Of a stretch of DNA of 64,000 nt, positions 50,919 to 59,135 are shown in pieces. A program made the translations under genes and the position numbers. The stretch comes from Candidatus Zixiibacteriota bacterium (GTDB lineage: Bacteria; Zixibacteria; MSB-5A5; GN15; PGXB01), in the NCBI GenBank assembly GCA_900498245.1, contig LS998015.1, forward strand, positions 2,272,734 through 2,336,733. Reading direction: 5' to 3'. Under the pieces are notes generated by a model, which was not told the origin of the DNA, did no database searches, and was given only the letters and a program-made list of their open reading frames with translations. The stretch's first letter is position 1; each line of letters starts with the position of its first letter.

Positions 50919-52745
50919 CTACGATATCTTTTCATCCGGCCGTAAACCTAATTCATGCCATTGTTCCGGGTCGATCTCCGACGGCGCTCCGTCCATAAGC
51001 GACTGCGCCGAGGCGGTCTTGGGAAAGGCGATGACATCCCGGATACTCTCCGAGCCGGTCATGAGCGCCACAATACGATCCAGCCCGGCCGCGACACCGC
51101 CGTGCGGCGGCGCACCATACTCCAGCGCCCGAAGCAAAAATCCGAACATCTTCTCCGCCCGCTCATCCGAGATTCCCAGAATATTCAATACTTGCTTCTG
51201 CAATTCGCGGCGGTTTATCCGAATGCTTCCCGAAGCCAGTTCCGTCCCGTTCAGAACCAGATCATACTGCTCGGCGCGGATTTTGCGGAGCGGATGATCC
51301 GGATGACTTAAGGGGATTTCGGCGCTTTTGGCCTCATCAAAATATGGAAGATCCTCGGTCACCGGATTCGAAACGATGTTATGCATCGCATCCAGGCGTT
51401 TCATCTCTTCGTTGTACTCAAACAGCGGGAATCTTGTCACCCAGAGAAACTTCCACGCCCCGGTATCGATCAATTGATGGCTCCGCCCGAGATGAAGACG
51501 CAACTGGCCCAGTATCGCCTCGGCTTTCAGGCGCGGCGCCGAGATGATAAAGACGGCGTCACCCTTCTCCGCACCGGCGGCCCGACAAATCTTATCTTTT
51601 ATATCTTCCCCGATAAATTTCAAAATCGGCGATTTGTCCCCGTCCTTTTGTTTGAGTATGTACGCCAGCCCCCCGGCCCCGAGATTTTTGGCCGTCTCCG
51701 TAAGAGAGTCGATCTGGCTTCGCGAGTACTCCCCTCCCCCTTTGAGACAAATCGCTTTGACCACTCCGCCATTATTGATGGTATCGGTGAACACTTTAAA
51801 TCCGCAATTCCGCACGGTTTCGGTCAGGTCGATTATTTCCATTCCGAAGCGGAGATCCGGTTTATCGATTCCCCAGCGGTTCATGACCTCGGCATATTCG
51901 TACTGCGGAAAGGGAGTCGTAATATCGACACCAAGGACGGTCTTAAACAAATGCTTCATCATCCCTTCGGCCAGCGCGAAAACGTCATCCTTGGTGACAA
52001 ACGACATTTCCAAATCGATCTGTGTGTGTTCCGGCTGACGGTCGGCGCGGAGATCTTCGTCACGCAGACAGCGGGCCAGTTGGAAATAGCGGTCAAACCC
52101 GGAAATCATCAGAATCTGCTTGAGTAACTGCGGCGACTGCGGGAGAGCGTAAAACCGTCCTTTCTGCACCCGGCTCGGGACCACGTAATCGCGGGCCCCT
52201 TCGGGAGTGGAACGAATCAGAAGCGGCGTCTCGATTTCATAGAACCCCTGCGATGACAGGTAATTGCGCACCGCCAGAGCCGCTTCGTGCCGCACCCGGA
52301 TTTTTTCCTGAAGCGGTTTGCGACGGAGGTCGAGATAGCGGTACTCCAGCCGAAGCACCTCGGCGGCGTTCGGATTATCTTCGATCTCGAACGGCGGCGT
52401 TTTCGACTCGGCCAGGATATGAAAATCATCGGCGGCGATTTCTATCTCACCGGTGGCAAGATTTTTATTTTCGGTTCCGGCCGGGCGCGTCCGCACTTGG
52501 CCCCGGGCCGCGACCACAAACTCGGTGCGGGCCAAAGCGGCCCGCTCGAAAATCTCGGGGGTCACGGTTTCCGGGTTAAAGACCACCTGAGTGATCCCGT
52601 AGCGGTCGCGCAAATCGAGAAAAAGCAAACCACCGAGATTTCGGTAAGATTGGACCCAGCCGTTGAGGGTGACCGTGTTACCGACATTTTTGGTGGTCAA
52701 TTCGCCGCAGGTGTGGGTTCTTTTGAGGTTCTCGAATGACGGCAA
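50919..52745 (-). CDS. aspS: Aspartyl-tRNA synthetase
   Basis: The 608-residue class II synthetase has an N-terminal OB anticodon-binding domain (about 1-105), class II motif 2 (FRDED-like CLRDEDLRADRQPEHTQID), a bacterial GAD insertion (about 305-415) and motif 3 GVAAGLDRIVALMTG. The bacterial-type insertion is present. With GatAB in the window, a non-discriminating role (making Asp-tRNA(Asn)) is possible but cannot be read from the sequence here. It heads the aspS-phoH run. Confidence 0.96.
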   Translation of the reverse strand: MPSFENLKRTHTCGELTTKNVGNTVTLNGWVQSYRNLGGLLFLDLRDRYGITQVVFNPETVTPEIFERAALARTEFVVAARGQVRTRPAGTENKNLATGEIEIAADDFHILAESKTPPFEIEDNPNAAEVLRLEYRYLDLRRKPLQEKIRVRHEAALAVRNYLSSQGFYEIETPLLIRSTPEGARDYVVPSRVQKGRFYALPQSPQLLKQILMISGFDRYFQLARCLRDEDLRADRQPEHTQIDLEMSFVTKDDVFALAEGMMKHLFKTVLGVDITTPFPQYEYAEVMNRWGIDKPDLRFGMEIIDLTETVRNCGFKVFTDTINNGGVVKAICLKGGGEYSRSQIDSLTETAKNLGAGGLAYILKQKDGDKSPILKFIGEDIKDKICRAAGAEKGDAVFIISAPRLKAEAILGQLRLHLGRSHQLIDTGAWKFLWVTRFPLFEYNEEMKRLDAMHNIVSNPVTEDLPYFDEAKSAEIPLSHPDHPLRKIRAEQYDLVLNGTELASGSIRINRRELQKQVLNILGISDERAEKMFGFLLRALEYGAPPHGGVAAGLDRIVALMTGSESIRDVIAFPKTASAQSLMDGAPSEIDPEQWHELGLRPDEKIS

Positions 52746-52919
52746 TAGTTCTCCAATAACTTTATATCATTTATATATTTAATTCGGCACAAAACGATCA
52801 ATTTTCACATGGGTGATATTGTCATAGCGCTCGAAAGTAAATAATTCGCCGGCGATTGTCAATAGGAACAATACGGCGCAAAACCTGTTATCGTCAATGA
52901 AGATACGGCGACAAACCGC

Positions 52920-52947
52920 TTGACAAATGCGGACAGGTCTATATAAT
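52920..52947 (+). promoter_or_regulatory. Near-consensus sigma-70 promoter of the PTS IIA gene
   Basis: TTGACA (52920-52925) and TATAAT (52942-52947) match both consensus boxes exactly, with a 16-nt spacer. It lies about 40 nt upstream of the PTS IIA-like start, in the divergent gap to aspS. Confidence 0.8.
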
Positions 52948-52986
52948 CAATTCAGGTTTATAGGCTTGCCGCCGATAGAAAAGATT

Positions 52987-53487
52987 ATGAATATTGCGCG
53001 ATTCCTAAAAGAGGACATGATTGTCCTCGACCTTCAGGTGGAGCAGGAACCGCCCCCCGAGGAGAACAACTCCAGTAAATGGCGGGAGCGGAACAAGGAG
53101 AGAATTCTGTCCGAACTGGTGACTATTCTTGACAAGAGCGGACGGACCGGCAATAACTGCAAACTGCTCACCGATTTCATCAACCGCGAGCGCAAGGCCA
53201 CCACCGCCATCGGGCACGGCATCGCCGTCCCGCATATCCGGACGATGCAGGCCAAGGAATTCTTGATAGGGGTGGCGCGCTCCAGCGAGGGGTACTATTT
53301 CGACGCCCCCGATAACGAACCGGTACATCTTTTCTTCATCATGGCGGCTCCGCCATACGATGACAGTTTCTATCTCAAAATCTTCAAGGGTTTGGCCGAA
53401 AACCTGCAGTACGAGTCATTTCGGCAGGAACTGCTGGACGCCAAACAACCCTACGATATCATCCGGGCCTTCAAGAATATGGAATAG
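52987..53487 (+). CDS. Stand-alone PTS EIIA (fructose/nitrogen type) domain protein
   Basis: 166 residues from the ATG at 52987. The EIIA(Fru/Ntr) core has GHGIAVPH at 76-83, with His83 as the probable phosphorylation site, and FFIMAAPPYDDSFYLKIFKGLA. No sugar permease or EIIBC genes are adjacent, so it is likely a PtsN-like regulator and not a transporter part. The first 40 residues include a proline/glutamate-rich linker (VEQEPPPEENN). It converges with the PEBP gene, 1 nt between stops. Confidence 0.85.
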   Translation: MNIARFLKEDMIVLDLQVEQEPPPEENNSSKWRERNKERILSELVTILDKSGRTGNNCKLLTDFINRERKATTAIGHGIAVPHIRTMQAKEFLIGVARSSEGYYFDAPDNEPVHLFFIMAAPPYDDSFYLKIFKGLAENLQYESFRQELLDAKQPYDIIRAFKNME

Positions 53488-53488
53488 A

Positions 53489-54100
53489 CTATTTCCGCTG
53501 ATAGGTTCCCAGGAGTGATGCTTCCGCCAGAACGTGATCTTTCATCCGCTCCAACAGAATTTTCTTCGTAATCCCGCTTTTGATTTCCTCGATGGTAAAA
53601 TCAAATTTGGTATCAAGGGCATAAACCTTGAAATAATACCGGTGCGGTTTCCCTTTTGGAGGGCACGGCCCGCCGTAACCATAACGGCCAAAATCATTCC
53701 TGCCGTGCTGAAGGGCGAATTCCTGGCCCTTAATTTTTACAATCGACGATACCGCCCGCGTGATCCCCTCCGGAAGCATTCTGGCTTCGAGCGGAATGTT
53801 ATATATTATCCAGTGGACAAAATCACCCGAGGGCGCGTCGGGGTCGTCGCAGATAAGAGTCAGACTTTTGGCTTCTTTGGGGACATTGAGAATATTGAGA
53901 GCCGGTGACAGATCCTGTCCGTCGCAGGTGAATTTCGCCGGAATCGCCTCCCCCTCCTTGAAATCGGGGCAATAGACTTCCATTTTCACCTCGCTTTTTT
54001 TCATACTGGAGTCGGCCGGCGGCTGTTGCGCGGATACAAGAAAAGCGACCATCATCAGGGCCAGCCCGGCCATCACTATCGATAAGGCAATTTTCATCAT
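53489..54100 (-). CDS. Exported PEBP-family (YbhB/YbcL-like) protein
   Basis: From the ATG at 54100 (GGAGG 4 nt upstream) the protein has about 203 residues. A signal peptide (LSIVMAGLALMMVAFLVSA, cut near SAQQ) comes before the PEBP core: LICDDPDAPSGDFVHWIIYNIP and the GPCPPKGKPHRYYFKVYAL block that forms the anion pocket. Function of bacterial PEBP proteins is not settled. It follows the cysteine-rich gene by 26 nt. Confidence 0.92.
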   Translation of the reverse strand: MMKIALSIVMAGLALMMVAFLVSAQQPPADSSMKKSEVKMEVYCPDFKEGEAIPAKFTCDGQDLSPALNILNVPKEAKSLTLICDDPDAPSGDFVHWIIYNIPLEARMLPEGITRAVSSIVKIKGQEFALQHGRNDFGRYGYGGPCPPKGKPHRYYFKVYALDTKFDFTIEEIKSGITKKILLERMKDHVLAEASLLGTYQRK

Positions 54101-54126
54101 CTTTCCTCCATAACAAACTTTCCCTG

Positions 54127-54546
54127 TTACAATTTCACCCGGAACCGGCAAATATCATCCCCCTGCTTGATTGCTTTCTCCAGTATCACGGTTACCGGTT
54201 TCTCCAGCGATTTTTCAAACAACTCCTTCACCCAACCCCGGGAGCAGTGGCAAAACGATTTCGACAATTTCCCTTCATAACTTTTCATCATCGGGCAGTA
54301 ACATTGATTATACACCACAAAGATATTTTTGCCGTCAAGTTTCAGATGGCTCCAGATTTTGGCCAGTTTTTTCAGAAATTCTTCATTGGAGCCGGATTTT
54401 TCTTTTAGTTTTTTCGCTTTTTTTACAAACGCCGGTGAGATGCAGGTCCGGCCGCAATTTTCCAGAATTGTGATTTTGGCTTTGGCATCGACCATATCTT
54501 CGAGCCCATCGACAACAGTCCCGATCCATTTCTGCAGATGACTCAT
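54127..54546 (-). CDS. Cysteine-rich protein of unknown function
   Basis: The 139-residue protein has eight cysteines in ordered places: ENCGRTC, YNQCYCPM and SFCHCSRGW. It ends with a positively charged strand. The CGR.C and C.C pairs suggest a bound metal, heme or redox centre. It vaguely recalls a DUF6144-type family, but I cannot confirm that. It is upstream of the PEBP gene on the same strand. Confidence 0.6.
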   Translation of the reverse strand: MSHLQKWIGTVVDGLEDMVDAKAKITILENCGRTCISPAFVKKAKKLKEKSGSNEEFLKKLAKIWSHLKLDGKNIFVVYNQCYCPMMKSYEGKLSKSFCHCSRGWVKELFEKSLEKPVTVILEKAIKQGDDICRFRVKL

Positions 54547-54587
54547 ATTTCACACTCCGATATTATTCAAATTCTTTCCCTCGCGCC

Positions 54588-54606
54588 GTCAGGAGTCCCT
54601 CCTGAC
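54588..54606. repeat. REP-like hairpin, GTCAGGAG type
   Basis: GTCAGGAG (54588-54595) pairs with CTCCTGAC (54599-54606). The left flank TTTCCCTCGCGCC is shared with the copy at 55343, and the core with 14912-14934. Confidence 0.7.
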
Positions 54607-54640
54607 AGTTTTAGTTTGTCGGAACCACCGGGGTTTCGAA

Positions 54641-55150
54641 TTACTTTTTGCGCAACTCCTTCTTAATCACCCTCTGCATCGCCAGCAAGATTGTGGTATC
54701 ATGCTCGTCGTGGTACGGCTTAATATCAAGATTGGGCGGGATACGGGTCAGACGTTCATCGCCGACAACCTTGATATATTTCTGCATGAACCGATCATAT
54801 TCCCGCCAGGCCACACCGGCGGCCCGCACCGCTGCTTCCTCGGCCCGAAGCGCGATCTGGTGGGCATGCTGATAAACCAGCCCCAGTTCGTCAATGAGCG
54901 ACTTTTCCACCGCCTCGTGCAAAATCAGATACGGATCGACATAAATCCGCCTGCCCCGTGTCTCAAACGATTTCGGCAGATGGCGGTCGATATAGATAGT
55001 TTTGGCGTCGCGGCTGTACCCGGCCAGATACGGAATATCCCAGGTCCGATCGAGTCTGACATCTTTTAAGATATTGCTGACAGCATTTTTAAGCATCGCC
55101 GCCGAAACGAGAGTATCATCTTTTGGTATTCGTCCCTTTTTCCGTGGCAT
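54641..55150 (-). CDS. Conserved-looking hypothetical with HEAVE motif
   Basis: The 169-residue protein has well-ordered segments: IPYLAGYSRDAKTIYIDRH (39-57), DPYLILHEAVEKSLIDELGL (72-91), then YQHAHQIALRAEEAAVRAAG and a basic tail (VIKKELRKK). HEAVE (78-82) with His95 and His97 resembles a metal-binding HExxE site, so a metallopeptidase-like role is possible. I recall similar hypothetical proteins in other bacteria and phages, but no named family. It is flanked by REP-like hairpins. Confidence 0.6.
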   Translation of the reverse strand: MPRKKGRIPKDDTLVSAAMLKNAVSNILKDVRLDRTWDIPYLAGYSRDAKTIYIDRHLPKSFETRGRRIYVDPYLILHEAVEKSLIDELGLVYQHAHQIALRAEEAAVRAAGVAWREYDRFMQKYIKVVGDERLTRIPPNLDIKPYHDEHDTTILLAMQRVIKKELRKK

Positions 55151-55252
55151 ATTTTCCCCTGAATTTATGAATTGTCAGCACTCCTTGTAGGGCAACCCTT
55201 GTAGGGCAGAACCCCAGACGAAGTCTTGCGGTTCTGCCATTTTTCCGTGCGC

Positions 55253-55270
55253 GGCAGACTTCAGTCTGCC
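55253..55270. repeat. REP-like hairpin, GGCAGACT type
   Basis: GGCAGACT (55253-55260) pairs with AGTCTGCC (55263-55270), preceded by GTGCGC. It is a covarying relative of the 14996-15019 unit. Confidence 0.7.
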
Positions 55271-55289
55271 CGTCCACTCCTATATTGTC

Positions 55290-55309
55290 ATTCCGGCGAA
55301 GGCCGGAAT
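55290..55309. repeat. ATTCCGGC/GCCGGAAT hairpin
   Basis: ATTCCGGC (55290-55297) pairs with GCCGGAAT (55302-55309). Related units occur at 17055-17074 and 56762-56782. It resembles the ATTCC...GGAAT type of dispersed repeat seen in many bacteria. Confidence 0.65.
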
Positions 55310-55342
55310 CCACTCTTGCAAGCCGTCCCTTTCCCTCGCGCC

Positions 55343-55361
55343 GTCAGGAGTCTCTCCTGAC
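55343..55361. repeat. REP-like hairpin, GTCAGGAG type
   Basis: GTCAGGAG (55343-55350) pairs with CTCCTGAC (55354-55361), with the same TTTCCCTCGCGCC left flank as the copy at 54588. It lies just after the stop of the 55370-56107 gene. Confidence 0.7.
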
Positions 55362-55369
55362 AGAAAAAA

Positions 55370-56107
55370 CTATTTATCCTTCCAGTAGGCTTCTGCCTCT
55401 TTCATCAAGAAAGATTCCTTTCCGCAATCTTTGAACTTATTCTCATCTGCAATATATTTATAGACTGAATATTCAGTTGTATCTACCGGGGGCATATTTT
55501 TATCGAAACTTTCACCCCAGGTATGAACCCGAACCAGTATTTCCTTGATTTTGTCACCATCAAGGTCTTCAAAAATTACTGAATCTTCAACCGCCTTGTC
55601 ATACGAAAAAAATTCCAGATTGGCCAAAGGTTCACCCTTCTTCCCAAATTCGGCCAATATCTCATTCCAAATTGTAAACCCATGGGAATAACTGACTGAA
55701 TAAAATATAAGAAGCTTTCCGGGGATAATATCATCGAGTAATTTTATGCCGTATAGAGCATTATGAAAAATTACGGGTGGCGTATCAAAATTATTAAAAA
55801 TCAACGTAATCCAGCGGTTTCCCCCTCCGGCCATATCTACCTCAAGATAGGTTGCCTTAACAATCGTATAAGCAATGGAATCATGAGTGTATCGAATAAC
55901 TTCGCGTATTACAATTGTATCATTGGAACGATCAAAACGGGAATCTTTGAGAAAAACCATTCTGGTATTGATGACAGTGGAATCTGACCTTATTATTGAT
56001 CTGACCCGCGATTCCTGATCTGGCGTAAGAGCGATTGCATTTGCAGAGTCAATTTTGGTTAAAAACAGAATAATGAAAAATAATGGAGAATATTTTATAT
56101 ATTTCAT
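55370..56107 (-). CDS. Exported protein of unknown function
   Basis: I place the start at the ATG at 56107 (MKYIKYSPLFFIILFL), giving 245 residues with a signal peptide ending near SANA. The rest is Asp-rich with strand-like phrases (VIFEDLDGDKIKEILVRVH), reminiscent of FG-GAP/Ca-binding repeats, but no domain is sure. No neighbours suggest a role. Composition is more AT-rich than the nearby core genes. Confidence 0.55.
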   Translation of the reverse strand: MKYIKYSPLFFIILFLTKIDSANAIALTPDQESRVRSIIRSDSTVINTRMVFLKDSRFDRSNDTIVIREVIRYTHDSIAYTIVKATYLEVDMAGGGNRWITLIFNNFDTPPVIFHNALYGIKLLDDIIPGKLLIFYSVSYSHGFTIWNEILAEFGKKGEPLANLEFFSYDKAVEDSVIFEDLDGDKIKEILVRVHTWGESFDKNMPPVDTTEYSVYKYIADENKFKDCGKESFLMKEAEAYWKDK

Positions 56108-56198
56108 ATATTGAAACCCTCTCTTAAAAAACCGATCTTCGTCCATTATATTCTAGTTAATGAAGCCGCCATCCCAATTCAGAAAAAATTTCATGCGC

Positions 56199-56217
56199 GG
56201 CAGGTATCCTACCTGCC
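56199..56217. repeat. REP-like hairpin, GGCAGGTA type
   Basis: GGCAGGTA (56199-56206) pairs with TACCTGCC (56210-56217), preceded by ATGCGC and followed by CGTCC, the flanks of the GGCAGAC family. Confidence 0.7.
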
Positions 56218-56661
56218 CGTCCATACATCTCAAGCAACTTCTCAGCATAAAATTCCCCGCCCATGATAATTATCTTACTTCTTCCAATAAAATCGGCGTA
56301 TCTGCCAAATGCAATATTTTTTATTCCCAGCCGGTATATCCGCCCACCACTATCATTTATGCACCGCATTCTCCCATTCATACAATTTCGATATCTATTC
56401 GATGTGGTTTCCCCGCCCTTCTATTGGTAGAGAAAGGTGGTACTATGGCAAATGACGAAAATCTATTCGCTCCACTGAAGAAACAAAAATCTCCGGCATC
56501 ATTGCCCTGTCGGGCTATCCGCGTCTATTCCCCATTTATTAATAAGGATCAAGCCGATCACCATCATCCTGCCAATGCCCGTTTGCTCCAAAAATCCCTG
56601 CAAATACACTCTAAATATTCCCGTAAGCCAAAGACTACCAGAAAGATGACGAAAAAGTATC

Positions 56662-56787
56662 AAAAAATGGGGCCCCCTTTTGTATCAGAAAAACAAACCG
56701 AAAGCCGCAAATCGTGAATTCCTTGCCGAACAACATGATAGCCAAAAACCCATCCCTCCGGATCCCGGGTTGGGCCCGGAATGACAT
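56662..56787. repeat. Composite dispersed repeat, copy 2
   Basis: The 30-nt block at 56662-56691 is identical to 16948-16977. TCCTTGCCGAACAACAT (56720-56736) and an ATCCCGGG/CCCGGAAT hairpin ending in GACAT (56762-56787) follow, matching copy 1 in order and spacing. Confidence 0.75.
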
Positions 56788-56839
56788 CGACAGGCGAATC
56801 GGCAGATTCAGACATTTATCACTTATGAGACGGATGGAT

Positions 56840-56866
56840 AAAAAAGGGCGAGCGAAAGGCCCGCCC
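56840..56866 (-). terminator. Rho-independent terminator after NfeD-slipin
   Basis: On the minus strand GGGCGGGC (56866-56859) pairs with GCTCGCCC (56853-56846), with one G-U pair and a 5-nt loop, followed by six T. It lies 69 nt after the slipin stop. Confidence 0.85.
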
Positions 56867-56935
56867 CAGCAGGGAATTTCGATCTACAAAAATGCAAAAC
56901 TATGCCCGCTATCCATTGCAGGCGCAATTATATCG

Positions 56936-57712
56936 TTACTTCATATCGCCGTACTTTTTCAGGAACGGAATGAAAAGGTCAATCGGCAGAGGGAACACAA
57001 TGGTGTTGGTCTTGCCGACCGAAACTTCGGTCAGAGTCTGCATATACCGCAACTGCAGAGCGTTCTCTTCCTTCCCCAGAATCGCGGCCGCTTCGGCCAG
57101 TTTGGTCGAGGCCTGATATTCACCCTCGGCATGAATCACCTTGGCGCGCCGCTCGCGTTCGGCTTCGGCCTGACGGGCGATGGCGCGGGTCATCTCCGGC
57201 GGGAGATCGACATTCTTGATTTCCACCACCGAAACCTTGATACCCCACGGTTCGGTCTGATGGTCGATAATCTTCTGCAGTTCCTGATTGATCTTCTCGC
57301 GGTTGGCCAGAAGTTCATCGAGTTCGACCTGCCCCAGCACCGAGCGCAGGGTGGTCTGGGCGATCTGGGAGGTCGCCTCGAAGAAATTGGCGACGGCGAC
57401 AATGGCCTTATTGGGATCCATCACGCGGAAATAGACGACGGCATTGACCTTGACCGAGACGTTGTCGCGGGTGATGACATCCTGCGGGGGAACGTCGAAC
57501 GTGATCGTCCGCAGATCAACCTTGAGCAGACGGTCCACGATCGGGATAAGAAAAATAATGCCGGGTCCTTTGGCGCCGATAAGGCGACCCAGGCGGAACA
57601 CGACGCCGCGTTCATATTCGCGGAGAATTTTTATGGCATTGGATAATATAATAATGAGCAAAAATACGATAACACCAATGGCCACCAATGGCAAATCGCC
57701 TCCTGTTTTCAT
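56936..57712 (-). CDS. Slipin/SPFH (band 7) membrane protein
   Basis: The 258-residue stomatin-like protein has an N-terminal membrane helix (9-28), the band 7 domain ([20 protein letters not shown] to [14 protein letters not shown]) and an [16 protein letters not shown] coiled-coil. It forms membrane scaffolds in partnership with NfeD proteins. It starts 1 nt after the NfeD-protease gene, the standard NfeD1b-slipin pair. It ends before a strong terminator. Confidence 0.96.
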   Translation of the reverse strand: MKTGGDLPLVAIGVIVFLLIIILSNAIKILREYERGVVFRLGRLIGAKGPGIIFLIPIVDRLLKVDLRTITFDVPPQDVITRDNVSVKVNAVVYFRVMDPNKAIVAVANFFEATSQIAQTTLRSVLGQVELDELLANREKINQELQKIIDHQTEPWGIKVSVVEIKNVDLPPEMTRAIARQAEAERERRAKVIHAEGEYQASTKLAEAAAILGKEENALQLRYMQTLTEVSVGKTNTIVFPLPIDLFIPFLKKYGDMK

Positions 57713-57713
57713 A

Positions 57714-59039
57714 TTACCATTTCCTCCTCACTTTTATTTTAAGGTCCTTGACTTCGGTAACTATGACTTCGCTTTCGGCTTCGAGCGGTTCATCGGCGGA
57801 CGCCTCCCACAATTCCCCGGCGACATAAACATAGCCGGTTTTATCGATGCGCGATTTGACAACCCCGGTTTGCCCGAGAAGCCCTTCGGCTCCGGTGGTC
57901 GGTTTGGAAAGACGGGCCTTCAGAGCATAGGTGAAAGCGATGGCGACAAAACCGCCGACAACGAGGGCCACCGAAAAGATGACGGTCTTGGAAATGCGCA
58001 ACGACGGATCGGTGGTATTGATCAGCATCAGGCCGCCGAAAATAAGGGCAATGATTCCTCCGACGGTCAAAATTCCGTGACTCACGATTTTTATCTCCAG
58101 TATAAAGAGCAGTATGGCGAATATAATCAAAAGCAGTCCGGCGTAATTTATCGGCAGGGTGCGGAAACTATAGAAGGCGAGAATAATGCAGATACCGCCG
58201 ACCACACCGGGCAGGATAGAGCCGGGATTATAGAGTTCCAGAACCAGGCCAAGTCCCCCCAGGGAAAAGAGGATGAAGGCGACATTGGGATTGGCAATAA
58301 CTTCGAGAAGCGCTTGTATGAAGGTCCGTTTGATCGGGCGCTGGACCGGATTGGTGAGGATAATTTTCTTTTTGCCCAGGACGGTGTTGATTTCCATCCC
58401 GTTGGCTTTGGCCAGAAGGTCATCCATATTGTCGGCAATAAAATTAATGACATGCAGATTGAGGGCTTCGGTGCTGGTTATGGAAACCGACTTGCGGGCG
58501 GCCTCTTCGGCCCACTGGGCATTGCGGCCATTACGTTCGGCCATCGCCTTGAGGGCGGCGACGGCGTCATTCATGATTTTTTCCGAGAGCACCGAATCGA
58601 TCGGCTGGCCGGTGCCCGAAACGACATGAGCGGCGCCAATATTGGTGCTGGGGGCCATGGCGGCAATTGCGGCGGAGTAAGTGATATAGACTCCGGCCGA
58701 GGCGGCCCGTGCTCCCGCCGGGGCAATATATACGGCCACCGGGACAGTGGAGTTCATGATCCCCTTGGTAATCGGCCACATGGCGTCGGTCAATCCGCCG
58801 GGAGTGTCCATCCTGATGACAAGGAGATCGGCGTGGTTTTTTTCCGATTGGGAGATGGCATCGAGCACACGATCGGTGGTGGTCGAGACAATGGGGCCGT
58901 CGATGTCCATAACATAAACCAGACTGGACGGCGGCGGCGATTCGGCCGATGCGGAATCTCCGGATACATTTTCGGCCCGAAGATGTGCGGCCGAGAATAT
59001 TAGAAGAAAAATAAAAAAGAATGATATTATTTTTGACAT
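57714..59039 (-). CDS. NfeD-family membrane serine protease (NfeD1b)
   Basis: The 441-residue protein has a signal peptide (about 1-22), a ClpP-like protease domain with RMDTPGGL and the SAGVYITYS region that should hold the catalytic Ser, then Lys in ARKSVSITS, four to five membrane helices (about 240-370) and a C-terminal OB/NfeD domain ([20 protein letters not shown]). Homologues cut stomatin-type proteins, fitting the slipin gene next to it. Confidence 0.94.
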   Translation of the reverse strand: MSKIISFFFIFLLIFSAAHLRAENVSGDSASAESPPPSSLVYVMDIDGPIVSTTTDRVLDAISQSEKNHADLLVIRMDTPGGLTDAMWPITKGIMNSTVPVAVYIAPAGARAASAGVYITYSAAIAAMAPSTNIGAAHVVSGTGQPIDSVLSEKIMNDAVAALKAMAERNGRNAQWAEEAARKSVSITSTEALNLHVINFIADNMDDLLAKANGMEINTVLGKKKIILTNPVQRPIKRTFIQALLEVIANPNVAFILFSLGGLGLVLELYNPGSILPGVVGGICIILAFYSFRTLPINYAGLLLIIFAILLFILEIKIVSHGILTVGGIIALIFGGLMLINTTDPSLRISKTVIFSVALVVGGFVAIAFTYALKARLSKPTTGAEGLLGQTGVVKSRIDKTGYVYVAGELWEASADEPLEAESEVIVTEVKDLKIKVRRKW

Positions 59040-59135
59040 AAGGTCACCCTGCCTTTAAGGTATTACCCGTTCGGGTACCAAATAATCTAAGGCCTCGGCG
59101 CTATAATATCAACAAATATATGGCCGGTATAGTTT

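Larger units (their letters stand above)
56147..56935. other. Non-coding stretch with dispersed repeats
   Basis: No gene is convincing. A small frame at 56439-56717 (+) has an AAAGGTGG-like site but its end runs through a dispersed repeat. The stretch holds a hairpin at 56199-56217, composite repeat copy 2 (56662-56787) and the NfeD-slipin terminator (56840-56866). Confidence 0.6.

Noticed and set aside
56439-56717. Small plus-strand gene with an AAAGGTGG-like site
   Set aside because: Its C-terminal part is the composite dispersed repeat, so a conserved protein is unlikely.
57444-59003. Plus-strand frame of over 500 codons over NfeD and slipin
   Set aside because: Antisense to two well-supported overlapping genes.
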